Under the pieces are notes generated by a model that saw only the letters and a program-made list of their open reading frames with translations, had not been told where the DNA came from and did no database searches. The translations under genes and the position numbers were made by a program. DNA of 64,000 nucleotides from Nemopilema nomurai (taxonomy: Eukaryota > Cnidaria > Scyphozoa > Rhizostomeae > Rhizostomatidae). This document shows positions 11,659 to 25,609 of this stretch, one piece after another. How positions within the stretch are numbered: position 1 is the stretch's first letter; the number at the start of each line of letters is the position of its first letter. The DNA is taken from the NCBI GenBank assembly GCA_003864495.1, contig ML133499.1, positions 1,736,001 through 1,800,000 on the forward strand, in the 5' to 3' direction.

Positions 11659-14600
11659 CTATGCAACTTTAACCACTTGCTTTCCTACATTTCCTCCTGA
11701 CATCATAGAAACAAGAGCATGTCCAATGTTCTCAAGTCCCTCTGTAATTGTTTCTCTTGACTTGAGCTTCCCATCTCTAAACCAGCTTGTCAGAGCATCG
11801 AGGCCTTCTTGCCATTCAGCTGAAATGATAGAAATTTCATATACTTGAATAAATGCAGAGGCAAGAGGCTTGATTATGGCCTAACTTTAGCATTTATAGG
11901 CCTAGGACAACATACTCAAAGTTGTCACCAGCATTTTCAAAAACGAAATTATCAAAGAGAAGAGGCTGGCATATAGAACAGTTCAAACCGCATAGCAGTG
12001 CCTAAACGTAGTGACTGGCAGGCTGTAGCATTCACAAGCCATCAAGCTTGATGTTTTCATTTTTCTGGCAAATAAAACTCATCAAGCATTCTCCTGCCTT
12101 TCCCAGCTCCTGCTCTGATTGAATTGCATTTCGTCTAGCTTCCCATATAACATGTATTTGAATGGCCAACCAAGAATGGCTAACCTTGGCACTGGGGCAT
12201 AGAAATTTCTGAGAAATTGTCATCAAAGGCAAGAAGCTTTCTTGTAACTTACTGGCAGAATGATTATAGTGCAAACACCTATAAAACACAGATCAATATA
12301 ATATGAAGTATAAAATCTACTTCAGATTTTGTAATTGCATGACTGCATCTCATTACAGGCAGATGCATTTATCAATAGGCCCCAAAGGTTTTCAATTTTA
12401 GGGGGCTCCAAGAAAATTTTGCTAAGCCTGTGTAATGGGCTATTAATGAATTCAGTGGCATGGTGTGAAGTTCTTTGGTATATTCTAGGGGGCCTGTGAG
12501 CTTTGGGCCCAGGGCCCCAGGAGTTGTAAATGTGTTCCTGATTCTATTTTCAACTTAGATTAGGAATCTACTAACCATATGGTATGCAGCTTTATTTTTA
12601 ATAATCTACTCTCAATACATGTTCTTTCAGATCACAAAAAGGAAGTTTTTAGTTATTTGAGTTTACAACAACATATATTTGAACCAGGATTGTTGAATCA
12701 ATTTTAAAATTCCCAAACCTTTCAAAACTATCAAAGCTAGTCAAATATCATTTTTGAAATTGATATTTAGGATACATAAAAGAAACTTCAGACTGTGCAT
12801 CTCCAAATTTAAACTAAAAGATATATATAATGGAATAAAAATGAATAGTGAACATACCTTTATAATGAAGGACAATAAAAAATTGACTGGTAATGTTTCT
12901 TGATTGCAGAATGCTTTCAACATCTTCTGCCGGGTCTGGTGTCTTTTTATCATATGTAGAAATCTGACCACACACAGCAATGTGAGAACCCTGATTCATT
13001 ATCCTGATTACATTGTTGCTTATCTCTCCTCCAACATTGTCAAAGTAAGTATCCACACCAGCAGGGCAAGCTTTCTTAAGGGCCGCAGCTACGTCATCAG
13101 TCTTGTAGTTGATAGCAGAACTGAATCCAAGCTCTTCTGTGATGTATTTGCATTTGGCATCTGAGCCACAAATGCCAACAATATTTGTGGCACCCATATT
13201 TCTAGCAATCTGTTGAAATAATATTTTTCATGGCATCTAACTTGCAGTTGACATTCAACCAGATAAGATGTATATATACACAATGTCAACAAGAATTAAG
13301 TGATTAAGTATTGTTGCCCAGTCCCTTCGTAATCAGAATTATTTGGTTTGTATTAGGATTGCATTAAGATGACAAGAATTGCATAGACAATCAAATATTG
13401 AATAAACAATCAAAGGGAATTTAAATCGCCAAATTATCAGCATTTTCAGAAGTATACTATAGGTATTGGTGTTTTTGAGTTAGTTCAGGTTTAAAAGCTA
13501 CAGGTGTGAAGGTACTGCGGGAACAAATCATTCATTTAACAATTCATTAAGCTTCTCAGTGTCCTAAAAAACTACCTTCTGATGCAAGGTAGAAACAAAT
13601 CAAAATCAAATCAAAATCAATTATAGTGTTTCAGCAATGAAACAAAAACAACACAATTATTACAGCTTATAACAGCCAAAAAATACTTCAGATGCAATAT
13701 ATACCATTTCAGCTAAGAAGTCATTTCAGATCTGCAAAAGCTTTACAAATAATTTATCATAGCTATAGAATAATGATTTTAGCTGTGAAATAATTACTAC
13801 ATCTATCAATTAACAATTGTGAACAAGTGCTTTGTGGTAAAAAACTTCACAATTGAAAGTACTTTTAAGTATGCGAAAAATAGTTCCGCTTTTTCTAGCA
13901 ATTGTCAATTAACAATTCTATGTATACCTGACCAGCAGCAGATCCAGTGGCTCCTGCAGCACCACTAACGACAACAGTTTGTCCCTTCCGGGGCACTATG
14001 TGTCCAAAGTGCTTCAGCCCAACCCAGGCTGTTAATCCTGTGAGACCAAAAAGACCAACACATTGGGACAGGTTGGTCCTCATGACATCATTCTCGATCT
14101 GGTAAGCAAATATGATATCTCTAGAAGCATTTTTCTAACAATTAAAAGCTTCCCTTTGAATGAACATTGAATAGAGAAATTATGTGCTGACCAATCTACA
14201 GTTAAATGATATGCATTTAAGGGTATGCAACAGGCTTCAAGTTTAGAAAAATAAATTTACGTTAAGAAAAAATAAATTTCCTTTAAGAATTGGACAACAT
14301 TAAATCTTAATGTCTAGCAGCTACTTAAAAGTATTGTAACTGTTCCATACCCGTTTATTGCTGAAGTCCCGGAAACTTTAAAAAACAAGCATTAAACTTC
14401 CTTCCTACTTCCTGGTCTAGTGACTTACTTCCGACTTCTTCTGCACTGCATATCGAGATAAGACAAATCGATCCTACTAACATTGCTTTCAAATTCCATT
14501 TGCAAAATGCCTGATACTAGTTGTGAATGCTTGTAGAAAGTGGCCTTCCTTTGCACTGATGAAGGTCAAAAGCCATTATAACTGACATTTGAACTTTGAC

Positions 14601-15013
14601 TTAACTGTATATAATTGCCAAAATGGATCTACCTTGTTTAATTGCTTTCCTTTGATCTTGAAAATTGTCTTCCATTTACAACCAAGCGTTTCAACGAGAT
14701 CGTGCTCCGATAACCCAGCGAATTTGCTCTCCAAAACAACGCCAACACCCCCTCCAGAACAGAGCTCTCCAACTTTCCATGGCCGCAAGACGTTGATATC
14801 TCCATCGTCATCATCGCCTGGTGAAGAGGACACACCTCCTAGCATTCTGAACTTCATGTACGGGTCAACAGAGAGATAAAGTGTTTTAACAAGGACTTCG
14901 CCATCCTGTAATTCTTGATCTTCGTCGAAATTCTTTAGAGTGAAATCCTCTGCCTTCAAGGCATCCGTTCTTCGAAGGTAACGACCGAAAAACACCCCTG
15001 TCACTGGAGCCAT
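11659..15013 (-). CDS. Prostaglandin reductase 2-like gene B (four exons)
   Basis: Exons on the minus strand: 15013-14633, 14098-13928, 13209-12858 and 11819-11659. Exons 2, 3 and 4 have the same lengths as in gene A (171, 352, 161 nt). The product is 354 aa with an intact frame. Motifs: LYLSVDPYMKF, SGAAGATGSAAGQ (NADPH loop), [21 protein letters not shown] and SGGNVGKQ. Exon 1 carries an acidic insertion (GDDDDGD) absent from A and C. Expected to be a cytosolic NADPH-dependent enone or 15-keto-prostaglandin reductase. Gene B is head-to-head with gene C, about 1.85 kb apart, and in tandem with A. The first ~215 nt of exon 3 are almost identical to A and C. Confidence 0.9.
13841..13907. mobile_element. 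MITE family 1, deleted mini-copy
   Basis: CTTCACAATTG is joined directly to the other arm, ACTTTTAAGTATGCGAAAAA and CCGCTTTTTCTAGCAATTG. Nearly all of the element between the two ends is missing. It lies just inside intron 2 of gene B. Confidence 0.6.
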
Positions 15014-15060
15014 TGCAAGCTGAGTTGATGCGAAAGGTGCTTCGACATTCAAGTAAACAA

Positions 15061-15066
15061 CACGTG
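15061..15066. promoter_or_regulatory. CACGTG palindrome 48 bp upstream of gene B
   Basis: Same E-box at the same distance from the ATG as in gene A, followed by a similar ACTTATGCGACA block. The position is conserved while surrounding bases differ, which argues for some constraint or a recent common origin. Confidence 0.45.
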
Positions 15067-15625
15067 ATCAGCTTAGAGACTTATGCGACAAAACTAATTT
15101 TGGAATGGAAAGTTGTTGTTGTTGGTACTGTTAGAATTTTGCTCAATACATATATGCTCTTCAGATGTCGCAGTGGCTGGAATAATTTGTGGATAAATTT
15201 TCAAAAGTTGTGATCCAATAATACTGCTAGTTATTTCTAAGCTGCACATTTCATGCGCCTTAGCACTTGATTGTATTTTACATAGCATTAGTGACACAAA
15301 GAAGGAATTGGAATTATTTGGAATCAGGGGGAAGAGCTTGGTAGCAGGACACTGACGGAGCCTAGGAGGAGCTGAGAGGGGCCACACCCCCGTTTTCTGG
15401 GAAACCATGCAAGAGTGCCCCTCCTAAGCCAATAGTACTTATGTCAGACCAAAAAGTGCCCCTTCCAAATCCAATATCATGTACCCATTTTTTGAATCCA
15501 CCATTACTCTTTAGAAGCCTTTTACGCCCCTTTTAGCTTCAATACATGGAGCAATTGAACAAATTACTGAAAAAGAAGCAAACGCTTAAGTATCTTCTTA
15601 TTCCGGTAAAAAAAGCTTTTTTCAA
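15067..15625. other. Upstream flank of gene B, no gene
   Basis: No coding domain. 15346-15430 has a GAGGGGCCACACCCCCG-type segment resembling ends of dispersed elements at 32673 and 62725, but I cannot assign a family. Confidence 0.35.
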
Positions 15626-15995
15626 TACCGTAAATCCTCGAATTACCCCCCCCCCCTCGAAAAAGCCCCCCCTCTAATAAGTTCCTACCCTAGAACTACA
15701 AATTTTCAATAAGCAAATTTTTATTTTCGACTTCTGAGGTTGCCTTTGGCATTTTAGTGAATTACCACAAAACTTTATATTTTTTGTTAGTAACTTGATC
15801 AAATATTACTTTATACTTAGATTATTTTCTATCTTATGAAAAGAAAGAAATTTAAAAAATTATCTTTTCATGTGACATGTTTCAGGTAATTTTATAAGCC
15901 CCCCACTCGAATAAGCCCGCCCCTCCAATAAGCCCCCATCCAAAAATATCAAAAATAAATAAGCCCCCGGGGGGCTAATTCGAGGATTTACGGTA
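15626..15995. mobile_element. MITE with CCGTAAATCCTCGAATTA ends
   Basis: TACCGTAAATCCTCGAATTA (15626-15645) is a perfect inverted match to 15976-15995. Next to the ends are C-rich arms (AAGCCCCCC, TAAGCCCCC), and the centre is AT-rich. The outermost TA on each side could be a TA target duplication, as in Tc1/mariner-type elements, but because it is part of the palindrome this cannot be decided. 370 bp, non-coding, in the B-C intergenic region. Confidence 0.75.
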
Positions 15996-16544
15996 GTATT
16001 AGCAATCTCTCTAACATGTTTCGAAAAAAGAACTGTCTGCAAAGTTCTAGCAGCTTCACATTCATTCCCTGTTTGATTTGGTTTTAAGATAGAATCCTTA
16101 AATAAGTCCATCCAGAAAATCTTTACGGAAATGATAAGCAAAAAGACGTCGAAAAGGATCAATAACTTTTCATAAATTGAGTGAGTATTGTATACAAATC
16201 AATGTGGTTGTTGAGTGGAACTTCACCAGCTCCTCTATTGTAGTGACGGTTACTCAAGCTAGATAAGCCATTGGTTTTTAGCAAAACTTCTTTAACTGTG
16301 GGCACCAACATTTTTTGCACCCTTCCACAGGAAACAAAATCGCATGGATTCAGTGGTCTGCAGATCAATAGTAACACGAGTCTCATTTCTTCATTAAATC
16401 AAAGGAAGAGAAATGTCGACAGCCACATTCGCAACTTCGAACTGTTTCTCGGTTTTTATCGAAATATCTTTTCCCTGTGGAGACCACAAAGAAATGAAAA
16501 TTGCAAAACCAGAGAAAATGCTGAGGTGCTCCAAGGACTTTTGG
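15996..16544. other. B-C intergenic, nothing recognised
   Basis: Short frames only. No RNA gene, domain or strong repeat was seen between the MITE and the family 1 fragment. Confidence 0.35.
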
Positions 16545-16775
16545 CAGGCGTTTTAGGTCGTCTTTTCACCTAGGTGTTTTGGAGTCTTTCTATATTTCAA
16601 TGGAAAATCCCATTCTTTGTAGACAGAAAGAGTTCGACTTTTCCCTTCGGGCTCCTCTAAAGTTAGGTGTTAACTAACGCAGATTACCAACCAGGCGCTC
16701 TTCTTACACCCTCTAGTGTTTTCGATCCGCAACTGGCTATTTATTCGGTCAGTTTTTGGTTATTTTCAGACATGT
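16545..16775. mobile_element. MITE family 1, internal fragment (inverse orientation)
   Basis: Reads as the reverse complement of 1930-2140, including GGTGTTTTGGAGTC, AATCCCATTCTTTGTAGACA and GGTTATTTTCAGACATG. It ends about 90 bp before the ATG of gene C, so it may contribute to that promoter or leader. Confidence 0.6.
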
Positions 16776-16864
16776 TCCTAGTCCTGGTCTAGGGTCATCA
16801 CGTTTTCACTCTTCTGCGCATGCACATACGTTGAGAGACATGCTGAACATGTGCAGTACTAAAA

Positions 16865-19957
<3,093 letters not shown>

Positions 19958-20908
19958 ACTCTTAAATGCTGTATATCAAGTAATTGCTTCTACTTCAATT
20001 AATTTGCTAGTACTTTCCAAAGATTTTTCTCTGAATTTTCTTCCTGAAAATTATCTGATTCACTGGTTGAGCAATGGTGCGTCACCAGGCAAGCATGATA
20101 GCCTCTACAAGACTGACTGTTTCTTCATTTTCTCTCTCTTCAAGAATTCATCTTTTACTCACTGCCTAATTCTTTCAATCATTTACATATTTACTATCAC
20201 TCTTTGCCTAATTCTTTCAATCATTTACCTATTTACCATCACTCTCCATTCTTATCTTCCTAATTTATGCCCTTCTTCCTTAATTTCTCTATCTTTTCTC
20301 TGAGTTGGCTACTTTTTCCTAGCTCCCTTGTTCCCTCTTATCTCCTCTATGATATTCTCTATTTACCTCAATGAAACCGCATCCTTGAATGTTGCATAGA
20401 AAATACAGTTTTTCTATTTAAGCAGTATGACCTGGATAATATTGCTTTGAATCAAAGTTCAATATTTCCAGAAACAAGAGAACAATTAGTTGATCAGTTT
20501 ATTAATTTAGGCATGGTAATTAAATGGTAAACTAATATAAACCCTTGGAGGATGGTAATTGTAACTGCACTGACATACAAATAACCTTATAACTGATGTC
20601 ATTCGCTTTATCTTGAATTGACCTGCCCACTTTCACATTTCAATGGAGAAGAAAAATGTGCCTGCATATGCTATAGCACTATATTTTTGCAAAAAGTGTT
20701 CCTGCCTACATTTAAAGATGATATGATTGGTTGCAGTTGCTTGAGACTTTAAAAGGAGGGAAATAAGGAAAGCAACCGTGCTCCTATTCCCTCTCAGCCC
20801 TCTTGGGAAACTCGTTTGAAGCTTCTATTTTATAGCCTGTCCATATTTCATGCTAGAGAGTTTGAACTTTATTTCGATATTTCTTGAGTCAGTTTGCTTC
20901 TCTTTTAG
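19958..20908. other. Downstream of gene C, no gene
   Basis: The first ~35 bp (TGTATATCAAGTAATTGCT) are shared with the 3' side of gene A. The rest is T-rich with imperfect CTAATTCTTTCAATCATTTA repeats (20165-20250). No coding signal. Confidence 0.4.
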
Positions 20909-21066
20909 TGTTGAATACAAGAAAACAGTGACATGGTTGTTACGTAGAAGAAAAACTGAAGACCAAAGAACCTGTTTTCGATGAGGACACAGAAAAATCT
21001 TTTATGTCAGTTGTAACGGATGGAAACATCAGAAAACAGTTGGTAAAAGTAAGTGAAAAGCACTAG
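20909..21066 (+). pseudogene. Orphan last exon of a gene D-like reductase
   Basis: Sequence after a TCTCTTTTAG acceptor matches exon 4 of gene D (36041-36210), starting GAATACAAG and ending KQLVKVSEKH then TAG. Homology continues about 130 bp into the 3' flank (GGCTGCATCAG, GATGTTCATTAA). An 8-nt net deletion near 20930 shifts the frame, and the conserved GGNIGKQ is changed to DGNIRKQ. No other exons of this copy are present nearby. It is therefore a pseudogene fragment left by a duplication. Confidence 0.8.
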
Positions 21067-22598
21067 TCGTTTCGAGTCGGAACAAAATAGCTGTCTTAAT
21101 GGCTGCATCAGATTCCAATACATTCATGCTGCTGGTGATGTTCATTAACTGGAACGCGGTTGTTAATGCTTTGACGTGATCATGATTCGATATTAGCATA
21201 CCACCCATGGTCCCCAATTCGAGCCCCCTTAAGTGCCCCACAGGAGGGTTTTCTTGTGAACCCGCTAATGTTGTTATGTTTTGTCACAAATGTGTCCCCT
21301 AACTGGGGTCGAAAACATCAGTAGAATGTCCCTAAATGGTGTCATACTTACCATGCTACCCTATGTCCCTGGCAATGGCCCTTAATTTGCCCCATTGTCT
21401 ACCTTCCTCTCCTCCACGAGTTAGGCTGCATCAAAACGATGCTTTATTTACATTCAGAACGCCCACGTGCTCTTTAAACAGAAAATCCGGTATCGGTGGA
21501 CCAAAAGTAATGCTTATATCACCAAGAATAATTCCACAGCACGTTTATAACTATATCTTTGCATTCACCTTGCAAATATGAGGAAAGTGGTATTTTTGAA
21601 AAACTCGAGAACATAGGGCATTTGAAAAAATGGTACCAATATGAGTAATCCCTGCAAATGACCACAATCGAAATATGGGTAATGGAGAAGGGTAATTGTG
21701 GGTACCATCCCGAAATGTTGTGTTCCGCGGTCAGTGCCCTACAATTCTGCAATGCAGGCAAACCCCATGTTCCAAAGAATAACTCAAAGAATGATTCCTT
21801 CGTTCGCAGCTTGAAGGCTCCGTTCAGCGCTTCCAACATGTTCAATGTAAAACAAGCCGCAAACAAATCTTTTCTCCGTTAGTTAGTGGATCGGCTTTCT
21901 CAGTCTCCCTAGCCTCTCTTATGCTTAAAACTGCTCCACATAAAACGAAGATATACACATCCTTAGTACTGAGTGTCAATCAGTTAAAACACAAGTTAAA
22001 CTGGTTTATTGAAAGGTCCGGAATATGTCAAGTATAAATACCCTAGCCCTTGATCAATGACGCCCCGTTCACACTGTTCCGTTTTTATATAAAAACGCAG
22101 CAATATTTATCCGTTTTGACCTAGCGTTCTCACATTGCTCCGCTGTGAAAACGGAGGTTTTGGAAAACGCTAACGAAAACGCATAAATCTGAAAACGGTG
22201 AACATCGGTCAATCCTATCTGTATATTTGCCATCAAGAATACACTACCTTCCGGTATGCGTTATACGAATTAATGGTTCAATTTTCAACAATATCTTTGT
22301 TTATGGTACCAAGCATGTATAATCTCTTACTGGCCACTTTCAAATGAATGCGTCTCAATAAGCGTCACGATAAGCGTCTTTTTCTTGAAAGGAACAATTC
22401 AATTTCAAGGTTACCGGCTTCCGCTCACTTTACCATGGCCATATCGGAGCAAATTTGCATGAAAATCGTTCGCTTTTTAAATAAACTGATTTCGCCGAGG
22501 GTTTTTGCAGTGCTAGTTTCGTTTTAAAAAAATATTGCCAGTGGACTATGAGAGATTTTACTGACAAAACTGCTATTAGACTAATAACACTAATAGCG
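21067..22598. other. Intergenic with a small inverted-repeat element
   Basis: No gene recognised. 22067-22204 looks like a ~140-bp palindromic element, with GTTCACACTGTTCCGTTTTT at one end and GAAAACGGTGAAC at the other. 21210-21410 is rich in CCCC-containing words (AATTTGCCCC, AAGTGCCCC) but shows no unit structure. Confidence 0.4.
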
Positions 22599-22913
22599 CT
22601 ACCAGCCTTCCCTGCTATCAGTGTCTACCTTAATCAACATTCCTACCCAGTAGAGGTCATCGTAATTGCAAATGGCGAACTGGCCAACTCTAGCCTCAAC
22701 AGCTTGCTCCTCTCCAAAACTGGATCGAAGAGCAAAATCCAATTCCTCAGAAAATCTTCTGGCACCAATTATAGATGACTTTATTGGTATGAATTGGTGG
22801 AAGCTTCTTGTGCCAGGTGTAACGTTTAGGTTCTTGTCATGACGGTGAAGTATCAGTTCGTTGGCTGAGCGATGGGCTAGGCCAACCGGCCTAGCCCCAA
22901 GTAGATAGCACAC
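22599..22913 (-). mobile_element. Transposon-derived protein C-terminal fragment
   Basis: Open frame with SFHQFIPIKSSIIGARRFSE and VGQFAICNYDDLYWVGMLI. The second block looks like the small barrel-like CxYDxxWWIG segment at the C-end of many invertebrate transposon ORFs. It lies downstream, on the same strand, of the 23440-24005 fragment, so they may be parts of one dead gene. Function not known to me. Confidence 0.4.
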
Positions 22914-23439
22914 AAGAAATACTCGTTCTTTGATGTTGTCTTTATTCGTTCAACAGCAAGACTAAAATATTCTAAGTTGGATCACATTATATTAAAACAC
23001 AAACAAAGGAACACTGTGAAACATCACACAACACGATGACAGTGACGCACATTTCCCGGAAAGGGAGTTACTAACACAACAGCGCGACAAACAAACATGT
23101 GACATTAACACGCAACATAATCAAAGATCTAGCTAAACATAATAATAATAATTACTGAAGTTTACTAATGTTAAAACGTTACACAGGAACTGTCCTTGGT
23201 TGACTGAGACACTATTTCATATTCTCTCTTGTAGATTGAACTTCCTCTGTTGAGATATATTTAAATTCATTTCCACTCATTTTTTCTCGGCAATAGAGGA
23301 ACATTGCCTTTGCAAGCTGGCCATGGCAACAAGCTTCTTCACTGTGCCACCGATTCCATCACATGGTGACTTGCCATGGCTGGTGGCAAAGAAATCCCAC
23401 TCACAACTAATCACAAAGTCTTCTTAATGGTGGCACAGG
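22914..23439. other. Between two transposon ORF pieces
   Basis: AT-rich spacer. No domain or repeat recognised. Confidence 0.35.
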
Positions 23440-24005
23440 TTAATAAAGTTCTTGCAGTTCTTGAGCAATCATCTGAAAATAGCTGATCTTCTTTACCTGG
23501 CTTGAGAGCTGCTTTGTATGAGCAACAGTTTCAAAAACAACTTTGTACACAAAATTTCTATGGTCCAAATCGTTTGATATAAAACAGAGGTATTGGACAG
23601 AAAGCTGAGTATCATCTCCAGATTTGTGGTAAAGAACTATTGGATGTAGAGTACATTGCTGTTGATTCCAGTGGTACCCTTGAACCTCATCCTGTATTAC
23701 AAACTTGTAGTTCTTGGAAGAATCCCCCAAAACAATCACTTCTTCAGCACACAATGACTCTTTTTGGCATTTAAATATGCTGCTTGTGAACGTGCGGTAT
23801 ATGAGTGAGATGTTACTTCATTCAAATTTTCACAAACAATTGAAATAAATTCACTTGCAGACACCGTGTGGGAAGTCAGCATAGAGCGATCTGTTGTTGT
23901 CCATTGGTTGAATTCGATACTCATTTCATCTAAGTCATTGTCGTAATCATCTGTAGACGTTTCATCACAGTAATTAACGGTGCCAATTTCATCTGACAAC
24001 GGCAT
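23440..24005 (-). pseudogene. Frameshifted transposon-type ORF (YKFVIQDEVQGYHWN)
   Basis: Two overlapping frames join into one protein segment: ARSQAAYLNAKK, then ESLCAEEVIVLGDSS, then NYKFVIQDEVQGYHWNQQQC and TLHPIVLYHKSGDD. A 1-nt shift near 23745-23755 breaks it. The FVxQDxxQGxHWxxxQxTxHP block is one I recognise from a very repetitive ORF class in cnidarian genomes, without a settled function. An acidic segment precedes it (24005-23800). A TAA ends it at 23440. Confidence 0.55.
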
Positions 24006-24071
24006 CGTTTCTGACTCAACTCTTTGGAGTTCCCTTTTTAGGTATGCTTCAACTGGTTCTATGCCTGCACA

Positions 24072-24725
24072 GAATCATGCATACCTAGGAATCATGCATA
24101 CCTCATATCATGCATACCTAGGAATCATGCATACCTCATATCATGCATACCTAGGAATCATGCACACCTCATATCATGCATACCTATGAATCATGCATAC
24201 CTAGGAATCATGCACACCTCATATCATGCATACCTAGGAATCATGCACACCTCATATCATGCATACCTATGAATCATGCATACCTAGGAATCATGCACAC
24301 CTCATATCATGCATACCTAGGAATCATGCATACCTCATATCATGCATACCTATGAATCATGCATACCTAGGAATCATGCATACCTAGGAATCATGCATAC
24401 CTATGAATCATGCATACCTCATATCATGCATACCTGGAATCATGCATACCTCATATCATGCATACCTAGGAATCATGCACACCTAATATCATGCATACCT
24501 ATGAATCATGCATACCTAGGAATCATGCACACCTCATATCATGCATACCTATGAATCATGCATACCTAGGAATCATGCACACCTCATATCATGCATACCT
24601 AGGAATCATGCATACCTAGGAATCATGCATACCTATGAATCATGCATACGTCATATCATGCATACCTAGGAATCATGCATACCTCGTATCATGCATACCT
24701 AGGAATCATGCATACCTAGGAATCA
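24072..24725. repeat. 16/17-bp CATGCATACCT minisatellite
   Basis: About 39 tandem units, mixing CATGCATACCTAGGAAT, CATGCATACCTCATAT and CATGCATACCTATGAAT. Each carries the palindrome ATGCAT. Apparent ORFs in it are repeats of the same few residues and are not genes. It separates the transposon-type ORF (23440-24005) from the MADF piece upstream. Confidence 0.95.
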
Positions 24726-25310
24726 GTTTTAAATTTTGATGGATTGACCATCCATGACTTTGAACTCAAATCTGTATGAAAACTGGATGATCGTCTTGAA
24801 ACCTTTTTAGACCTTCTTGAAGGTTCATTAGTTTGGGTATCATTTGGCTCTTTGCTTCCTTGTTGATTTTCAGGGACACTATTTCCACTTTCAATGTCAT
24901 TAAACTGATATAGTTCACATCCATCATCAGCATTTGCAAATTCTCCCAGGGTATTGTTGACATCAGGTGCAGCCAGCTTGTCAGTCTATGGTCAATTAGG
25001 TTGCAAGCCAACCCAGATTTTCAAATTCACGCTGAAGGATCACTTTTTGATTTCTTTAAAAATCGACCGTATACAGTTCTTATATTCTTGAAACGCTTCT
25101 CTGGTTCTGTCGGTGTTATCTTAAATTTCTCCGCAACTTTAACCCAACTGTCTATCTTCTTCGTCTTGTAGAAGCGAGGCATCATGGGGTAGATGCAAAG
25201 CACCACGGGATACTTCTCGATCGTTGCAATCGCAATCGTTGCAAATCTTTCAATTAGCTTGAGTAGCTTTCTCAGAATCGATCTTAGGCCCCCAGAGTTA
25301 CCTTTGCTTT
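24726..25310 (-). pseudogene. MADF-like DNA-binding domain fragment with acidic tail
   Basis: Reading from about 25285: LLKLIERF, a short ATIAIATIEK insertion, then FYKTKKIDSWVKVAEKF and EPEKRFKNIRTVYGRFLKK, then TGA at 25029-25027. This follows the MADF/Adf-1 pattern (LIxxxxxLY, W..VA..., W/RFKNLR..Y.R). The ERFATIAIATIEKYP stretch looks like a small internal duplication of GATTGCAACG. Downstream, in a different frame, 25011-24726 reads as an acidic Ser-rich linker. The start of the MADF piece is copied in inverse at 55600-55640. Confidence 0.5.
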
Positions 25311-25459
25311 GTTTTATTCGCTGTAATTAAATCGGTTAGGCATTTACATTGAATTATTTGTACCATTAACAAAATTGCAATTTTGAAATTGCATTTGATA
25401 AATATTCTTTAACATACTGTGAGAGGATTTGTTGAGTTTCTTATTGCAATGTTTATTTA

Positions 25460-25600
25460 AAGGCTGAAATTGATGATTACAAGTGTACAAATTGTGAAAA
25501 AGTGTGCAAGAGCAAAGCAGGATTAAAAAGACACGCAACCCTGAATGCTCATCATCTTCCATTAGAACTGGATCAAATTGCATTGGTACAACATGATTGA
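25460..25600 (+). pseudogene. C2H2 zinc-finger fragment, antisense to the THAP remnant
   Basis: Plus-strand frame reads EIDDYKCTNCEKVCKSKAGL, then KRHATLNAHH. That is one classical C-x2-C ... H-x5-H finger. It overlaps the 3' part of the minus-strand THAP-type frame. A stop follows within 20 codons. Probably a piece of another transposon ORF inserted here; one finger alone does not prove a gene. Confidence 0.45.
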
Positions 25601-25609
25601 CCACTTTAG

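Noticed and set aside
24072..24725. Possible CRISPR-like array
   Set aside because: Units abut without unique spacers, and the genome is eukaryotic. It is a minisatellite.
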